A DNA stretch of 64,000 nt from an uncultured Dehalococcoidia bacterium (lineage in GTDB: Bacteria; Chloroflexota; Dehalococcoidia; Lucifugimonadales; UBA3495), in NCBI GenBank assembly GCA_958296445.1, contig OY282565.1, forward strand, positions 1,343,936-1,407,935, read 5' to 3'. Position numbers and translations under genes: made by a program. The notes under the pieces were generated by a model. That model was not told the DNA's origin. It made no database searches and worked only from the letters and a program-made list of their open reading frames with translations. Positions 17,307 through 26,341 of the stretch are shown piece by piece (the first letter of the stretch is position 1; each line of letters starts with the position of its first letter).

Positions 17307-17975
17307 TTAGTTGCGGCCGGACATTCCTTGGGGTAGCTCCGGGTCGGATTCTAGGTCGTCGTCCGGGGGTTGGGGTTCGGGGGTGTGTAGGCGGCGGCGG
17401 ACAATCATACTGCGTATTAGGACTAGGGCGGCTAGGGCGATTAGGCCGGAGACTAGCTCGCGCTCTATGTTGTATGCCTGGCTTATGCCTAGCATTAGCA
17501 GGAAGCCGGTGAATATGCCGCAGGATGAGCGTAGGGCGTGTTTTCGTAGGAGGAGGACGGTTGCTACGCCTACTACCGCGGCCAGCACGGTCAGGACGGG
17601 AACTAGGGCTACGCTTACGCCAATCAGGGGCGTCATAGCGTCGCCGCCGCGGAAGGACGAAAATACGGACATCCAATGGCCTAGGATGGCGGCGGCGGCG
17701 GCGAGGAGGGTTAGGGGGGCTTCGACGCCCAAGGCCCATGCCACGGCTACGGCGGCGGAGCCTTTGGCTATGTCGGCGGCGAACACTAACATTCCGCTGC
17801 GCCGCCCTACGTTCCAGAACACGTTGGCGGTGCCGGCCAGGGTGCTGCCGGTGCTGAAAATGTCCACTCCCTTGATGTAGCGGCTGACCCACTGGGCAAA
17901 GGGCAGTGCTCCCAGCAGATAGCCGACCACTCCCGAAGCGGCCAGTTGCAGTATTTCTATGGGGCTGTCCAGCAT
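17307..17975 (-). CDS. Divergent PlsY paralog
   Basis: A 222-residue membrane protein with the PlsY fold but altered active-site motifs: GALPFAQ instead of GSIPFA, GSTLAGTANVFW in place of GSGNxGATN, and FRGGDAMT in place of the glycine-rich KGGKG loop. The canonical PlsY at 11.9 kb is intact, so this copy may use a different acyl donor or acceptor, or may be catalytically dead. ATG at 17975 is chosen because GGAAAGGCGG lies just upstream; an upstream start at 18044 adds unlikely residues. The C-terminal tail is acidic and Pro-rich. Confidence 0.75.
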   Translation of the reverse strand: MLDSPIEILQLAASGVVGYLLGALPFAQWVSRYIKGVDIFSTGSTLAGTANVFWNVGRRSGMLVFAADIAKGSAAVAVAWALGVEAPLTLLAAAAAILGHWMSVFSSFRGGDAMTPLIGVSVALVPVLTVLAAVVGVATVLLLRKHALRSSCGIFTGFLLMLGISQAYNIERELVSGLIALAALVLIRSMIVRRRLHTPEPQPPDDDLESDPELPQGMSGRN

Positions 17976-18186
17976 ATCCGCCTTTCCGTTGGCGCCGGGG
18001 GCTGCGCGGTGACGCAATGACGCTATGGCGCAATGGTAGGTCAATTACAAATATAGCAGTGAACGGGCTTTTGTGGTAGCGGATATGGGGTGTGCCTTAT
18101 CGGGTATACTTGGGGGGTTGTCGGGGAACGGCAAATTCCGCTACCGGGCCGCGTTTTGGGCGCTAGGCCCGGCAAGGGCTGAAACT

Positions 18187-19422
18187 ATGACTGTATCATC
18201 TGCGGCGGCCGGGCCATTGTCCGGCATGGTAACGCTTGATTTGACTCAAATTCTGGCCGGGCCGATGTGTACGATGGTGCTGGCCGATATGGGCGCGGAC
18301 GTCATTAAGGTGGAGAAGCCGCAGGGGGGCGACGATAACCGGCGGATGGGGCCGCCTTTTATCAAGGACTGGTCGGCGGGGTTTCTGGCGGTCAACCGCA
18401 ACAAGCGCAGTCTGGCTTTGGACTTGCGGAGCGATGCCGGGCGCGGCGTTTTCCGGCGGCTAGTGGAGGGGGCGGATGTGGTGGTGGAGAATTTTCGCCC
18501 GGGGGTTATGGAGCGGCTGGGTTTGGGCTATGGGGAGCTGGCGGGCATTAAGCCTGGTCTGGTTTATTGCACTATTTCCGGCTTTGGCAGTACCGGGCCG
18601 GCCCGCAATCGGGGCGGCTTTGACTTGGTGGCGCAGGGGGTTAGCGGGTTGATGAGCATTACCGGGCATCCCAACTCGCCACCGGCCAAGGTGGGGGTGC
18701 CGGTGACCGACCTTACCGCGGGGCTGTTCGCCGCCAACGGCATAATGGCGGCCTATATCCACGCTTTGCGAACCGGGGAGGGGCAACTGGTGGATACTTC
18801 GCTGATGGAGGCGGGGGTGGCTTATACGGTGTGGGAGTCGTCGGTGTACTTTGCCGAGGGGGAGATTCCGGGGCCGTTGGGTTCGGCGCATCGCATATCG
18901 GCGCCGTACCAGGCACTGCGAACTCGGGACGGATACCTGAATCTGGGGGCGGCGACGCAGCCGACTTGGGAGCAGCTTTGCCGGGCTATTGGACTCGCGG
19001 GGCTGATAGAGGATGAGCGGTTTCGCGCCCCGTGGGATCGCAAGGCGCGGGAGGGGGAGCTGGCGGCTCTGCTGGAGGAGACTTTCGCCACTCAGGATAC
19101 CGCGCATTGGCTGGAGTTGCTGGACGAGGCCGGGGTGGTGGCCGGGCCGATTTACAATATGGAGCAGGTATACAGTGACCCGCAGGTGCTGGCCCGGGAG
19201 ATGCTGGTGGATACGCAGGACCCGGAGTTGGGAACTATACATAACATCGGGGTGCCGGTGAAACTTTCGGCTACGCCCGGCAGTATACGCCGCCGGGCTC
19301 CGGCGCTGGGGCAGCACTCCGCCGAGGTTCTGCTGGAGCGGGGGTTTACGCAAGGCGAGGTGGATGGGCTGCTGGCGGAGGGCGTTATTCTTGCCGACCA
19401 GGGCAGCGGTTTGGGGCGGTAG
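18187..19422 (+). CDS. CaiB/BaiF family III CoA-transferase
   Basis: A 411-residue family III acyl-CoA transferase, which moves CoA between carboxylic acids through an Asp-anhydride intermediate. The N-terminus has the family opening VTLDLTQILAGPMCTMVLADMGADVIKVE, split here by position 10-40, and the catalytic Asp is expected in the VDTSLMEAG segment. Length is typical. The start ATG at 18187 is chosen over an upstream in-frame GTG because the domain begins within 15 residues. The substrate is unknown; the gene is monocistronic and followed by repeats. Confidence 0.88.
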   Translation: MTVSSAAAGPLSGMVTLDLTQILAGPMCTMVLADMGADVIKVEKPQGGDDNRRMGPPFIKDWSAGFLAVNRNKRSLALDLRSDAGRGVFRRLVEGADVVVENFRPGVMERLGLGYGELAGIKPGLVYCTISGFGSTGPARNRGGFDLVAQGVSGLMSITGHPNSPPAKVGVPVTDLTAGLFAANGIMAAYIHALRTGEGQLVDTSLMEAGVAYTVWESSVYFAEGEIPGPLGSAHRISAPYQALRTRDGYLNLGAATQPTWEQLCRAIGLAGLIEDERFRAPWDRKAREGELAALLEETFATQDTAHWLELLDEAGVVAGPIYNMEQVYSDPQVLAREMLVDTQDPELGTIHNIGVPVKLSATPGSIRRRAPALGQHSAEVLLERGFTQGEVDGLLAEGVILADQGSGLGR

Positions 19423-19424
19423 GG

Positions 19425-19640
19425 GGGATTCTTCGCTTTGCTCAGAATGACAGAGAGGTTGCTCGGAATGAGAGAGGGGTTGTTCGGAATGACAGAGGGG
19501 TTGTTCGGAATGACAGAGGGGTTGTTCGGAGTGGCAGATTTTTGCTTAGAGTGACAGACAGGTTGTTGAGTTGAGGGAAGGGGTCTGGCGGCGTAAGGTG
19601 GGATTCTTCGCTTTGCTCAGAATGACAGATAAATGACAGG
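19425..19640. repeat. Dispersed repeat cluster
   Basis: Two full copies of the TTCGCTTTGCTCAGAATGA core (near 19432 and 19608), with four tandem GGTTGTTCGGAATGACAGA-like fragments between them. It starts directly after the CoA-transferase stop. Confidence 0.75.
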
Positions 19641-19673
19641 TGTGGGCGCCTTGCGTTGGGTTGGGGTTGGGGG

Positions 19674-20888
19674 TTAGGCTTCGCCGAAGAAGCGGCGGCG
19701 GTGGGGTTCGGTTAGGGGTTCGGCGGGGCCGCTTAGGAAGGTGTCGGGGTTGCGGGTGCGGTCGTCGCGCCAGCTTTGGAAGGCTCTGGCGCGGGCGGCG
19801 TCGGCGTCGGGGCCGGTGTCCAGCAGCAGTTGGGATTGCCAGTTTTCCATTGCGTGAACTACGCTGAAGGGTTGTTGGCGGGCTTCGGCGTATGCTTTTC
19901 CCGCTGCGTCCCAATCGTTGTGGGCCAGCAGTTGCTCGGTCAGGGCGCGGGCGTCGCGGAAAGCCATAGATAAGCCCTGGCCCCAAGTGGGGTCGGTGTT
20001 GGCGGCGGCGTCGCCGAGCAGGGCTACGCCGTTGCGGTAGGCGGATTCCGCCCAGGAGGTGCGTCCGTCGAAGGTTGCCAGAGGCCCGGCGGGGGTGGCT
20101 TGGCGGTAGGCTTCGGCAGGCACTCCAGAGGCTATGCACTGGGCTAGAACCTCACGGATGTCGTCCGGGCCGCCGTAGCGTTTGGCGCTTCCGGCGGGGT
20201 AGCACAAATAGACGCGGGCCCGGCCTTGGCCTTGGGGGAAGTTGAGTATGAAATGGCCTTTGGCGGTGTCCAGCCAGGCGTGGGTGGCGTCTTGGGGCAG
20301 GTCTACGCCGTCCAGCAGCACGCCGGAGACCAAGTTTCTTTCCGGGTCGCGCAGGACGGGGAAGTTGGCCCAGCCGCGGGTTGGGGAGTTGCGCCCGTCG
20401 GCCCCGGCGACTAGGCGGGCGGAAAGTTGCAACGGCGTTCCGTTGCGCTCCAGCGATACGATTGGGTTGGGGGATGGGCTGCGGGGGGTTAATCCGCTGA
20501 CTCGCGCTCCGCGCCATACTTGGGCGCCGGACGCTTCGGCGTGCTGGAGCAGGGCGGTTTGCAGGGCCGGATGGTAGCAGGCGATTACCGGCTCTTTGGC
20601 CCGGGTGGTGCGGGTCAAGTCGCGATGGCCGGAGCGGTCGGGCCCTTGGTAGGAGTCCCAGAAGGGCAGGGGGTTGGCCCCGGCCTTTTCCAGCACGTCT
20701 AACAGCCCCAGTTGCCGGGCTTCGGTTACGCCCCAGGGCATAACGGCCTCGCCGCGCACCCGGTCGCGGAAGGACTGCTCGGCCTCGAGGATTAGCGTCC
20801 GGGCCCCGGCGGCGGCCATTCCGGCGGCTAGGGCTGAGCCGCCGACACCGCCGCCTATGATTATTAGGTCGTAATCGTAGTTTAACAA
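19674..20888 (-). CDS. FAD-dependent oxidoreductase (PHBH-like)
   Basis: A 404-residue flavoprotein of the p-hydroxybenzoate-hydroxylase/geranylgeranyl-reductase superfamily. It has the FAD dinucleotide motif IIIGGGVGGSALAAGMAAAG (9-28), the second motif AGADGRNSPTR and the FAD-phosphate motif VALLGDAAANTDPTWGQG. These enzymes hydroxylate aromatics or reduce polyprenyl chains. The start is probably TTG at 20888 with AAGGAA upstream; no nearer ATG precedes the FAD motif. The inositol-monophosphatase-like gene lies 55 bases upstream on the same strand and is probably cotranscribed. Confidence 0.85.
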   Translation of the reverse strand: MLNYDYDLIIIGGGVGGSALAAGMAAAGARTLILEAEQSFRDRVRGEAVMPWGVTEARQLGLLDVLEKAGANPLPFWDSYQGPDRSGHRDLTRTTRAKEPVIACYHPALQTALLQHAEASGAQVWRGARVSGLTPRSPSPNPIVSLERNGTPLQLSARLVAGADGRNSPTRGWANFPVLRDPERNLVSGVLLDGVDLPQDATHAWLDTAKGHFILNFPQGQGRARVYLCYPAGSAKRYGGPDDIREVLAQCIASGVPAEAYRQATPAGPLATFDGRTSWAESAYRNGVALLGDAAANTDPTWGQGLSMAFRDARALTEQLLAHNDWDAAGKAYAEARQQPFSVVHAMENWQSQLLLDTGPDADAARARAFQSWRDDRTRNPDTFLSGPAEPLTEPHRRRFFGEA

Positions 20889-20943
20889 CGCCTTGTTTCC
20901 TTTGTGTTCTTTGGGTATGCGTTCTTTGGGTATCAGTCCGGGG

Positions 20944-21774
20944 TTAGGGGGCGGTGCGCCAGGGTAGGCCGTTGGTGGCGGCTAGGAACCCTTGGACTAG
21001 GGCGGGGCTGGAGCAGATTACGCTGGGGGTGAACAGCCCGGCCGGGGCGCCTTGGCGGTCAACGACTCTGCCGCCGGCTTCTTGGGCCAGAATCAGGCCG
21101 GCGGCGATGTCCCACGGGGCTAGGGAGTGGTGAAAGAACAGGTCAACCCGGCCGGACGCGGCGTAGGCTACGCCCAAGCCGGCGGAACCCATCAGGCGGA
21201 CGCTGTACATCCCCGGCCACAGGGAGCGGAGCATATCTAGGGCCAGGCCCGCTTTTTCGTCTACGTAGCCCAAATCGCAGCTCAATAGGCAGCGGGACAG
21301 TTCGGTAGTTTCGGAAACGGTGATGGGCGAGCCGTTGAGGAAGGCGCCTTGCCCGTCGGCGGCGGTGAAAGTTTCCTCGCGCACCGGGTCGTAGATGACG
21401 CCCGCGATGATGTCGTCGCCTTGGGCTAGGGCTACGATGGTGCAGAAGTGGGGGATGCTGTGGGCGTAGTTGCGGGTGCCGTCTAGGGGGTCTACCACCC
21501 AGCGGTAGGGGGATGCGCCGGTGACCGGCGGGGATTCCTCGGCTAGGATGCCGAAATCGGGGAAGGCGCTGGTTAGGATTTCCAGCACGGCCTTTTCGGC
21601 GGCTAGGTCTATGTCGGTAACGATGTCGGCGCGGCCCTTGAAGGTGATTTGGCGGTCGGAGTTCCAGCCGCCGCGGATGATTTCGCCTGCGGTGCGGGTG
21701 GCTTGCAGGGCGACGTCGAGGGCGGTGCGCCCGTCGGCGGTGGTGGGCAGGGGGCGGTTTGGGGTTTTTGTCAT
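20944..21774 (-). CDS. Inositol monophosphatase-family phosphatase
   Basis: A 276-residue Mg-dependent, Li-sensitive phosphatase-fold protein. The metal-site motifs DIVTDID, LAEES, WVVDPLDGTRNYAHSIPHF and APWDIAAG are all present in order. Substrates in the family include myo-inositol 1/3-phosphate, histidinol phosphate, fructose-1,6-bisphosphate and PAP. With ino1 in the same window, inositol-phosphate dephosphorylation is plausible but not proven. The ATG at 21774 has AGGAAA eight bases upstream; the in-frame start at 21825 lacks a site. Confidence 0.88.
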   Translation of the reverse strand: MTKTPNRPLPTTADGRTALDVALQATRTAGEIIRGGWNSDRQITFKGRADIVTDIDLAAEKAVLEILTSAFPDFGILAEESPPVTGASPYRWVVDPLDGTRNYAHSIPHFCTIVALAQGDDIIAGVIYDPVREETFTAADGQGAFLNGSPITVSETTELSRCLLSCDLGYVDEKAGLALDMLRSLWPGMYSVRLMGSAGLGVAYAASGRVDLFFHHSLAPWDIAAGLILAQEAGGRVVDRQGAPAGLFTPSVICSSPALVQGFLAATNGLPWRTAP

Positions 21775-21973
21775 AGCTTGCGTTTCCTGTATGCCGTCGA
21801 AGGATGGCGGGGCAACCGCGTCCATTATACGCCATTGGGCTGCGGGGTGGGCGGGGACGCGGCCGGGGCGGGTTGTTGGGTTACTGGCCGTTATTGCCGC
21901 TATGCTTTTCTTGGGTTGGGGGTGGCGCCTATAGAAATCGCGCGGCGTCTATTCGGGGAAAATTTTTGCGGCG

Positions 21974-23548
21974 TTAAGAGCACCAATCAATGAATGGGAG
22001 TTCGTCAGGCGGCGCCGGGAGCCGGATTTCGATGCCGGTTACGTCCGTGCCGGATATTTCAATCCGCGTTGCGTGGCTGCGGGTTGTGGTGAACCCGCCG
22101 GGGCCGTACCAGCCCACGAAGGTGCATTCTCTGCTGGCGGCCTTGGTGTATATATCGAGGGTATACGCGCCGTCGGGGAGGTGCAGGGTGAAAGCTCCAT
22201 CGGAGGCGGTCATTGAATACCGCCTTTCATCGCCCGGCAACCGCAATCCCCAAATGCCAATGTTGTCCAACGGCTCGCCATCGGGCCCAACTACGGCGCC
22301 TTGGACGCGATAGGTGGCTGGGCGGGATGTGCTGGATGGGTGGCAGGATGAAAGAACCTCGGTATCCCCGAACACTTCCTGGATAAGGCGGGCTAGGGCC
22401 GGGTCGTAATCCTTAAGCTCGGCGCGGGTGTCTATTTCGTTGTGAACCGGCCCGGGCGGGTCGTTTAGATTGAACCATGATTGGACGCCTTCCGCCCAGT
22501 ATTCGTCTGCGTTTTCTCCCGCATACATATCTTGCCAAAGCCCGGCGTCCGTGGCGTCCAAGTATGCGCCTGACAGCCGGGCCTGGAAGTCCGCGCCGTC
22601 CGGCATCTGCTCAATTCCCAAATCTAACGTAGAGTGAGCAAATTCGTGAACGGATACGTCTTCGTTTGGGAATACGTCGTTTTCGTGGCATAGCAGGTTC
22701 GTTTCGGCAAAGACAGTTATAGGGGTGTCCAGAGTACCCCCGATTCCGCCGCCGTGAACTCTTTTGTCCCAGTCTACGCCCGGCCATTTTTCATATATGT
22801 TCCGGTACTCCGGCATATCGGAGATTACTTGGGAACTTCCCATTATGGCTACACGGCTCTTGGAGCGGACTAAAGCCGCGTGGATGTCGGGCCGGTTGGC
22901 GAGCATTTCGTCTATGATGTTCTTGGCGCGGTACAGGGCATCGTCGGGTACTGCCGAGGAAGAAACGATGGGCAAGCCATTGGAGTCGAGGTACTTCGCA
23001 TAGAAAGGGTCTAGCCCGATTTCGGCAGGCGGTGGCGGCAATGGCGGCGTGGGTGTCGGCGTAGGCGTAGGCGTGGGCGTAGGTGTCGGCGTGGGCGTAG
23101 GCGTGGGCGTAGGCGTGGGTGTCGGCGTGGGCGTGGGCGACGGCGTGGGCATCGGCGTGGCTGTGGGTGACGGCGTAGGTGTGGGTGTGGGTGACGGTGT
23201 GGGCGTAGGTGACGGCGTGGGGGTGACCGTGGGTAAAGGCGTGGGAGTCGGGGTAAGGGTTGGTGTAGCCGTCGGTATGGGTGTGGGCGTAGCGGCAGGT
23301 TCCGGCGTTGCCGTTGGCGTGGGGGTGTTTGTTGGCAGGGGCTGAGGGGTATGCGTGGTTGTTGGCGCGGGGGTTGCGGCTGGTGTGGGGGCCGGCGGTT
23401 CTGTGGTTGGCGGCGGGGTGGTTTCGTTGCTTTCGGCAGTAGGGGTTGCGGTGTTGCCGGGTGTGGAAGGTTCCGTTCCGCAGGCGATTATCCCGGCTGC
23501 CAACCAGCTAATTAGGGCAATTACCGCGAGCGCTGTGAGGCTTCGCAT
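21974..23548 (-). CDS. Lipoprotein with Pro/Thr linker, HEFAH protease-like domain and carboxypeptidase-regulatory-like domain
   Basis: A 524-residue predicted surface lipoprotein. The signal peptide ends in a lipobox (LAAGIIAC, Cys near 23). A linker of about 140 residues is almost pure Pro/Thr/Ala repeats. A globular domain follows with the zinc-protease motif [11 protein letters not shown] and a downstream [12 protein letters not shown], whose Glu could be the third zinc ligand, as in gluzincin-like families. The C-terminal 90 residues ([19 protein letters not shown] onward) look like a carboxypeptidase-regulatory beta-sandwich. The linker DNA is a degenerate hexamer array (about 23049-23345 on the plus strand). 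Enzyme activity is inferred. Confidence 0.8.
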   Translation of the reverse strand: MRSLTALAVIALISWLAAGIIACGTEPSTPGNTATPTAESNETTPPPTTEPPAPTPAATPAPTTTHTPQPLPTNTPTPTATPEPAATPTPIPTATPTLTPTPTPLPTVTPTPSPTPTPSPTPTPTPSPTATPMPTPSPTPTPTPTPTPTPTPTPTPTPTPTPTPTPTPPLPPPPAEIGLDPFYAKYLDSNGLPIVSSSAVPDDALYRAKNIIDEMLANRPDIHAALVRSKSRVAIMGSSQVISDMPEYRNIYEKWPGVDWDKRVHGGGIGGTLDTPITVFAETNLLCHENDVFPNEDVSVHEFAHSTLDLGIEQMPDGADFQARLSGAYLDATDAGLWQDMYAGENADEYWAEGVQSWFNLNDPPGPVHNEIDTRAELKDYDPALARLIQEVFGDTEVLSSCHPSSTSRPATYRVQGAVVGPDGEPLDNIGIWGLRLPGDERRYSMTASDGAFTLHLPDGAYTLDIYTKAASRECTFVGWYGPGGFTTTRSHATRIEISGTDVTGIEIRLPAPPDELPFIDWCS

Positions 23549-23657
23549 ACTCTACCAATTTGGCTAAATTTAATAAGGGGGTTGGCAAAGAGCGATTTTA
23601 GGGTTTGGTTGTATCGCTCTTTGCCTGGCTTGGGGTTGGGGCGGTCGTGTCCGGCTT

Positions 23658-24386
23658 TTACCAGACGATTAGGTTGAAGCCCGGATGCAATGTGCGGGAT
23701 TTTCCGTTTAATGGGACGGTTTGGGATTCTTTTACTTGGACAGTGTAAATCTGCCCGGCGACGATGTGGGTCAGGGTTTTGATGGACGAAAGGTCTGTCG
23801 GGACTACCGGCATACCCTGCAAATCGGCTAAGGAGAAGCTGCCGCTGGGGTCGTAAAGCGACCATTCTCCTGAGGCGTTGTCGAAATGCGTTATCCAAAG
23901 CAGGTTGCTGCCCAAGGGGGCTAGGGCCGTTTCGACAGGTTCTCCGGCTGCCGGGGCGGGTTGCGGGGTGGCGGTGGGTATCGGCGTGGCGGTGGGCACC
24001 GGGGCGGGCGTTGCTGTGGGTTGTGGGATGGTGGTGGGTGCTGGGGCGGGCGTGGCGGTAGGTTGCGGGGTGGCGGTGGGCGCTGGGGCGGGCGTGGGTG
24101 TAGGTTGCGGGGTGGCGGTGGGCGCCGGGGTAGGCATGGCGGTAGGTTGCGGCGTGGCGGTGGGCGCCGGGGTGGGTTGCGGCGTGGCTGTTGGGGTTGG
24201 GGTGGGCGCAGCCGTGGGTTGCGGTGTGGCAGTGGGGGTTGGCGTGTTGGTTGGCGCGGCGGTTGGGGTTGGAGCCGGGGTTGGGGTGGGGGCGGGGGTG
24301 GCGGTTGCTTGGGAACCGCAGGCGAGCATACCGGCGGCGAGCAGGCTGATTAGCGCGATGGCTGCGATTGTGGTAAGTCTCCTCAT
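23658..24386 (-). CDS. Lipoprotein with Pro/Thr-repeat linker
   Basis: A 242-residue predicted lipoprotein with signal peptide and lipobox LAAGMLAC (Cys near 23), then about 120 residues of tandem Thr-Pro-Ala repeats (TPTATPQPTAAP-like). A small C-terminal domain of about 95 residues is of unknown function (ends in HPGFNLIVW). It is a smaller relative, in design, of the neighbouring 524-residue lipoprotein; their signal peptides are nearly the same sequence, pointing to duplication. The function is unknown. Confidence 0.75.
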   Translation of the reverse strand: MRRLTTIAAIALISLLAAGMLACGSQATATPAPTPTPAPTPTAAPTNTPTPTATPQPTAAPTPTPTATPQPTPAPTATPQPTAMPTPAPTATPQPTPTPAPAPTATPQPTATPAPAPTTIPQPTATPAPVPTATPIPTATPQPAPAAGEPVETALAPLGSNLLWITHFDNASGEWSLYDPSGSFSLADLQGMPVVPTDLSSIKTLTHIVAGQIYTVQVKESQTVPLNGKSRTLHPGFNLIVW

Positions 24387-24507
24387 ATTCCCTCATTCAG
24401 GTTAATGGGCAGGCTACGGGATAAAGGCCGTGGTTTAGCGCTAGGCCAGCGGCGGGCAGGCGCAGAACTTGAAGGAATGACGCGCCTCTCGGGATGTAGG
24501 GCTGGGT

Positions 24508-25533
24508 TTAGGGCTGGGTTAGGCCCATTTTTTCGTAGACTTCCTCGATGGTGCGGGCGGCGATGTTGCGGGCGCGTTTGCCGCCTTCGTGCAGGATTTC
24601 GCGGACGTATTCGGGGCGGGCCTGGTATTCCCGGCGGCGTTCCCGTAGCGGCTCTAGGAAGGCGTTTATGCTTGCGGCGAGTTGGCGTTTGCAGTCTACG
24701 CAGCCCCGGGCGGCGGTCGTGCATTCGTCGTACACTGCGTTGACGGCGTTGGGGGGGGTGAACATCCGGTGCATGGAGTATACGTTGCAGACTTCGGGGC
24801 GGCCGGGGATGTTGCGGGTGGCGCGTTGCGGGTCGGTGAAGGCGGTCATCACGCGGCGGGCGGTGTCCTCCGGGGTGGCGGCTAGGTCTAGGTGGTTGTC
24901 TAGGGATTTGGACATTTTGGCTTGGCCGTCCAGCCCTACCAGCAGGGGGGCTTCGGTGAGCTTGACTTGGGGTTCGGGGAAGGTGTCGCCGAAGAAGTTG
25001 TTGAACCGGCGGGCGATTTCCCGGGAGAGTTCGATGTGGGGTATCTGATCCTGGCCTACGGGTACGGTGTCGGCTTTGTAGAGGATGATGTCGGCGGTTT
25101 GCAGGACGGGGTAGCCAACTAGGCCGTAGTTGACGGTTTCCTCGGTTTCGTCCATCTGCCGGACTTTTTCCTTGAAGGTAGGGACGCGCATGAGCCAGCC
25201 GAGGGGGGTGACCATGCTGAGGAGGGTGTGGAGGGTCATTACTTCCGGCACGTGGGACTGGACGAAAACGATGCTGCGCTCGGGGTCAATGCCGGCGGCG
25301 AGCCAGTCCAGCACCATATCCTCGATGTTGGACTGGATGCCGGCGGCGTCGGCGCGGGATTCGACGGTGGTTAGGGCGTGGATGTCTACGGCGCAGTAGA
25401 TGCAGTCGTATTCGTCTTGGAGGGCGACCCAGTTTTGCAGGGCGCCGATGTAGTTGCCTAGGTGGAGCAGTCCGGTGGGGCGCATACCGGAGAAAATCAC
25501 GCCGCGTTTGCTGGCGTTGGTTGCAGAGGTCAT
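24508..25533 (-). CDS. trpS: Tryptophanyl-tRNA synthetase
   Basis: A 341-residue class I aminoacyl-tRNA synthetase. The HIGH-like motif is GLLHLGNYIGALQNW (about 21-35) and the KMSKS loop is intact (AKMSKSLDNHL, about 206-216). Length is typical of bacterial TrpRS. It charges tRNA-Trp in the cytoplasm. The start ATG at 25533 lacks a strong ribosome site. The gene stands alone between a lipoprotein gene and a repeat cluster. Confidence 0.95.
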   Translation of the reverse strand: MTSATNASKRGVIFSGMRPTGLLHLGNYIGALQNWVALQDEYDCIYCAVDIHALTTVESRADAAGIQSNIEDMVLDWLAAGIDPERSIVFVQSHVPEVMTLHTLLSMVTPLGWLMRVPTFKEKVRQMDETEETVNYGLVGYPVLQTADIILYKADTVPVGQDQIPHIELSREIARRFNNFFGDTFPEPQVKLTEAPLLVGLDGQAKMSKSLDNHLDLAATPEDTARRVMTAFTDPQRATRNIPGRPEVCNVYSMHRMFTPPNAVNAVYDECTTAARGCVDCKRQLAASINAFLEPLRERRREYQARPEYVREILHEGGKRARNIAARTIEEVYEKMGLTQP

Positions 25534-25599
25534 AGTCGCAGTCCCGTATTGGGTTTAGGATGGTTGGAGGGTTGCTTTCAATCTATCATTGCGGGGCGG

Positions 25600-26160
25600 C
25601 TGGCGCAATCGGCTGGGGGGTGGGAGACGATTGCGAAATTGGCCTTTGGCGCATTGAGCGGAGCGTAGGGTCTTGCCGCCCATGGTGGGATTCTTCGCTT
25701 TGCTCAGAATGACAGGAGGAGGCGGCGGCGGACGCAATCGGCTGGGGGGTGGGAGACGATTGCGAAATTGGCCTTTGGCGCCTTGAGCGGAGCGTAGGGT
25801 CTTGCTGCCCAAGGCGGGATTCTTCGCTACGCTCAGAATGACAGGTGGCGGTGGCTGGCGCAATCGGCTGGGGGGTATGAGGCGATTGCGAAATTGGGCT
25901 TTGGCGCCTTGAGCGGAGCGTAGGGTCTTGCCGCCCATGGTGGGATTCTTCGCTACGCTCAGAATGACAGGTGGGGGTTTGGAATGGCAGCCTTGTCGCT
26001 GGAATGACAGGTGGGGGTTTGGAATGACAGCCTTGTCGCTGGAATGACAGATGGGGCTTGGAATGGCAGCCTTGTCGCTGGAATGACAGATGGGGCTTGG
26101 AATGGCAGCCTCGTTTCTGGGATGACAGGCGGCGGTTCGGGATGACAGACAGTTGAAGCG
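25600..26160. repeat. Composite tandem repeat block
   Basis: Three copies of a unit of roughly 125-135 bases (CGCAATCGGCTGGGGGGT ... GGGATTCTTCGCT) near 25605-25975, each carrying the TTCGCTTTGCTCAGAATGA core or its TTCGCTACGCTC variant. They are followed by four copies of a roughly 40-base unit (GGAATGACAGCCTTGTCGCT) at 25980-26130. ORFs here are artefacts. The remaining 26160-26340 shows nothing. Confidence 0.8.
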
Positions 26161-26341
26161 GATTGGGAATCGTTGTGAAGGCAGCCCGCTGGCCTGCTTG
26201 GCGACGGCTGTCCGGTTGCTGCTGGGTCTCCGGCCCAACCGGGTGCGGGGCTTGCGCCCGCCATTCACTGCCGCGACGAGAGGCCATCTCCGGCCTAGCC
26301 GGGCGTAGGGTCTGCCCAGTGGCCGGACAAGCGGACGTGGG

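Noticed and set aside
23049..23345. Hexamer array considered as a CRISPR or satellite
   Set aside because: It is the coding sequence of a Pro/Thr linker; unit length and identity do not fit CRISPR, and no spacers are present.
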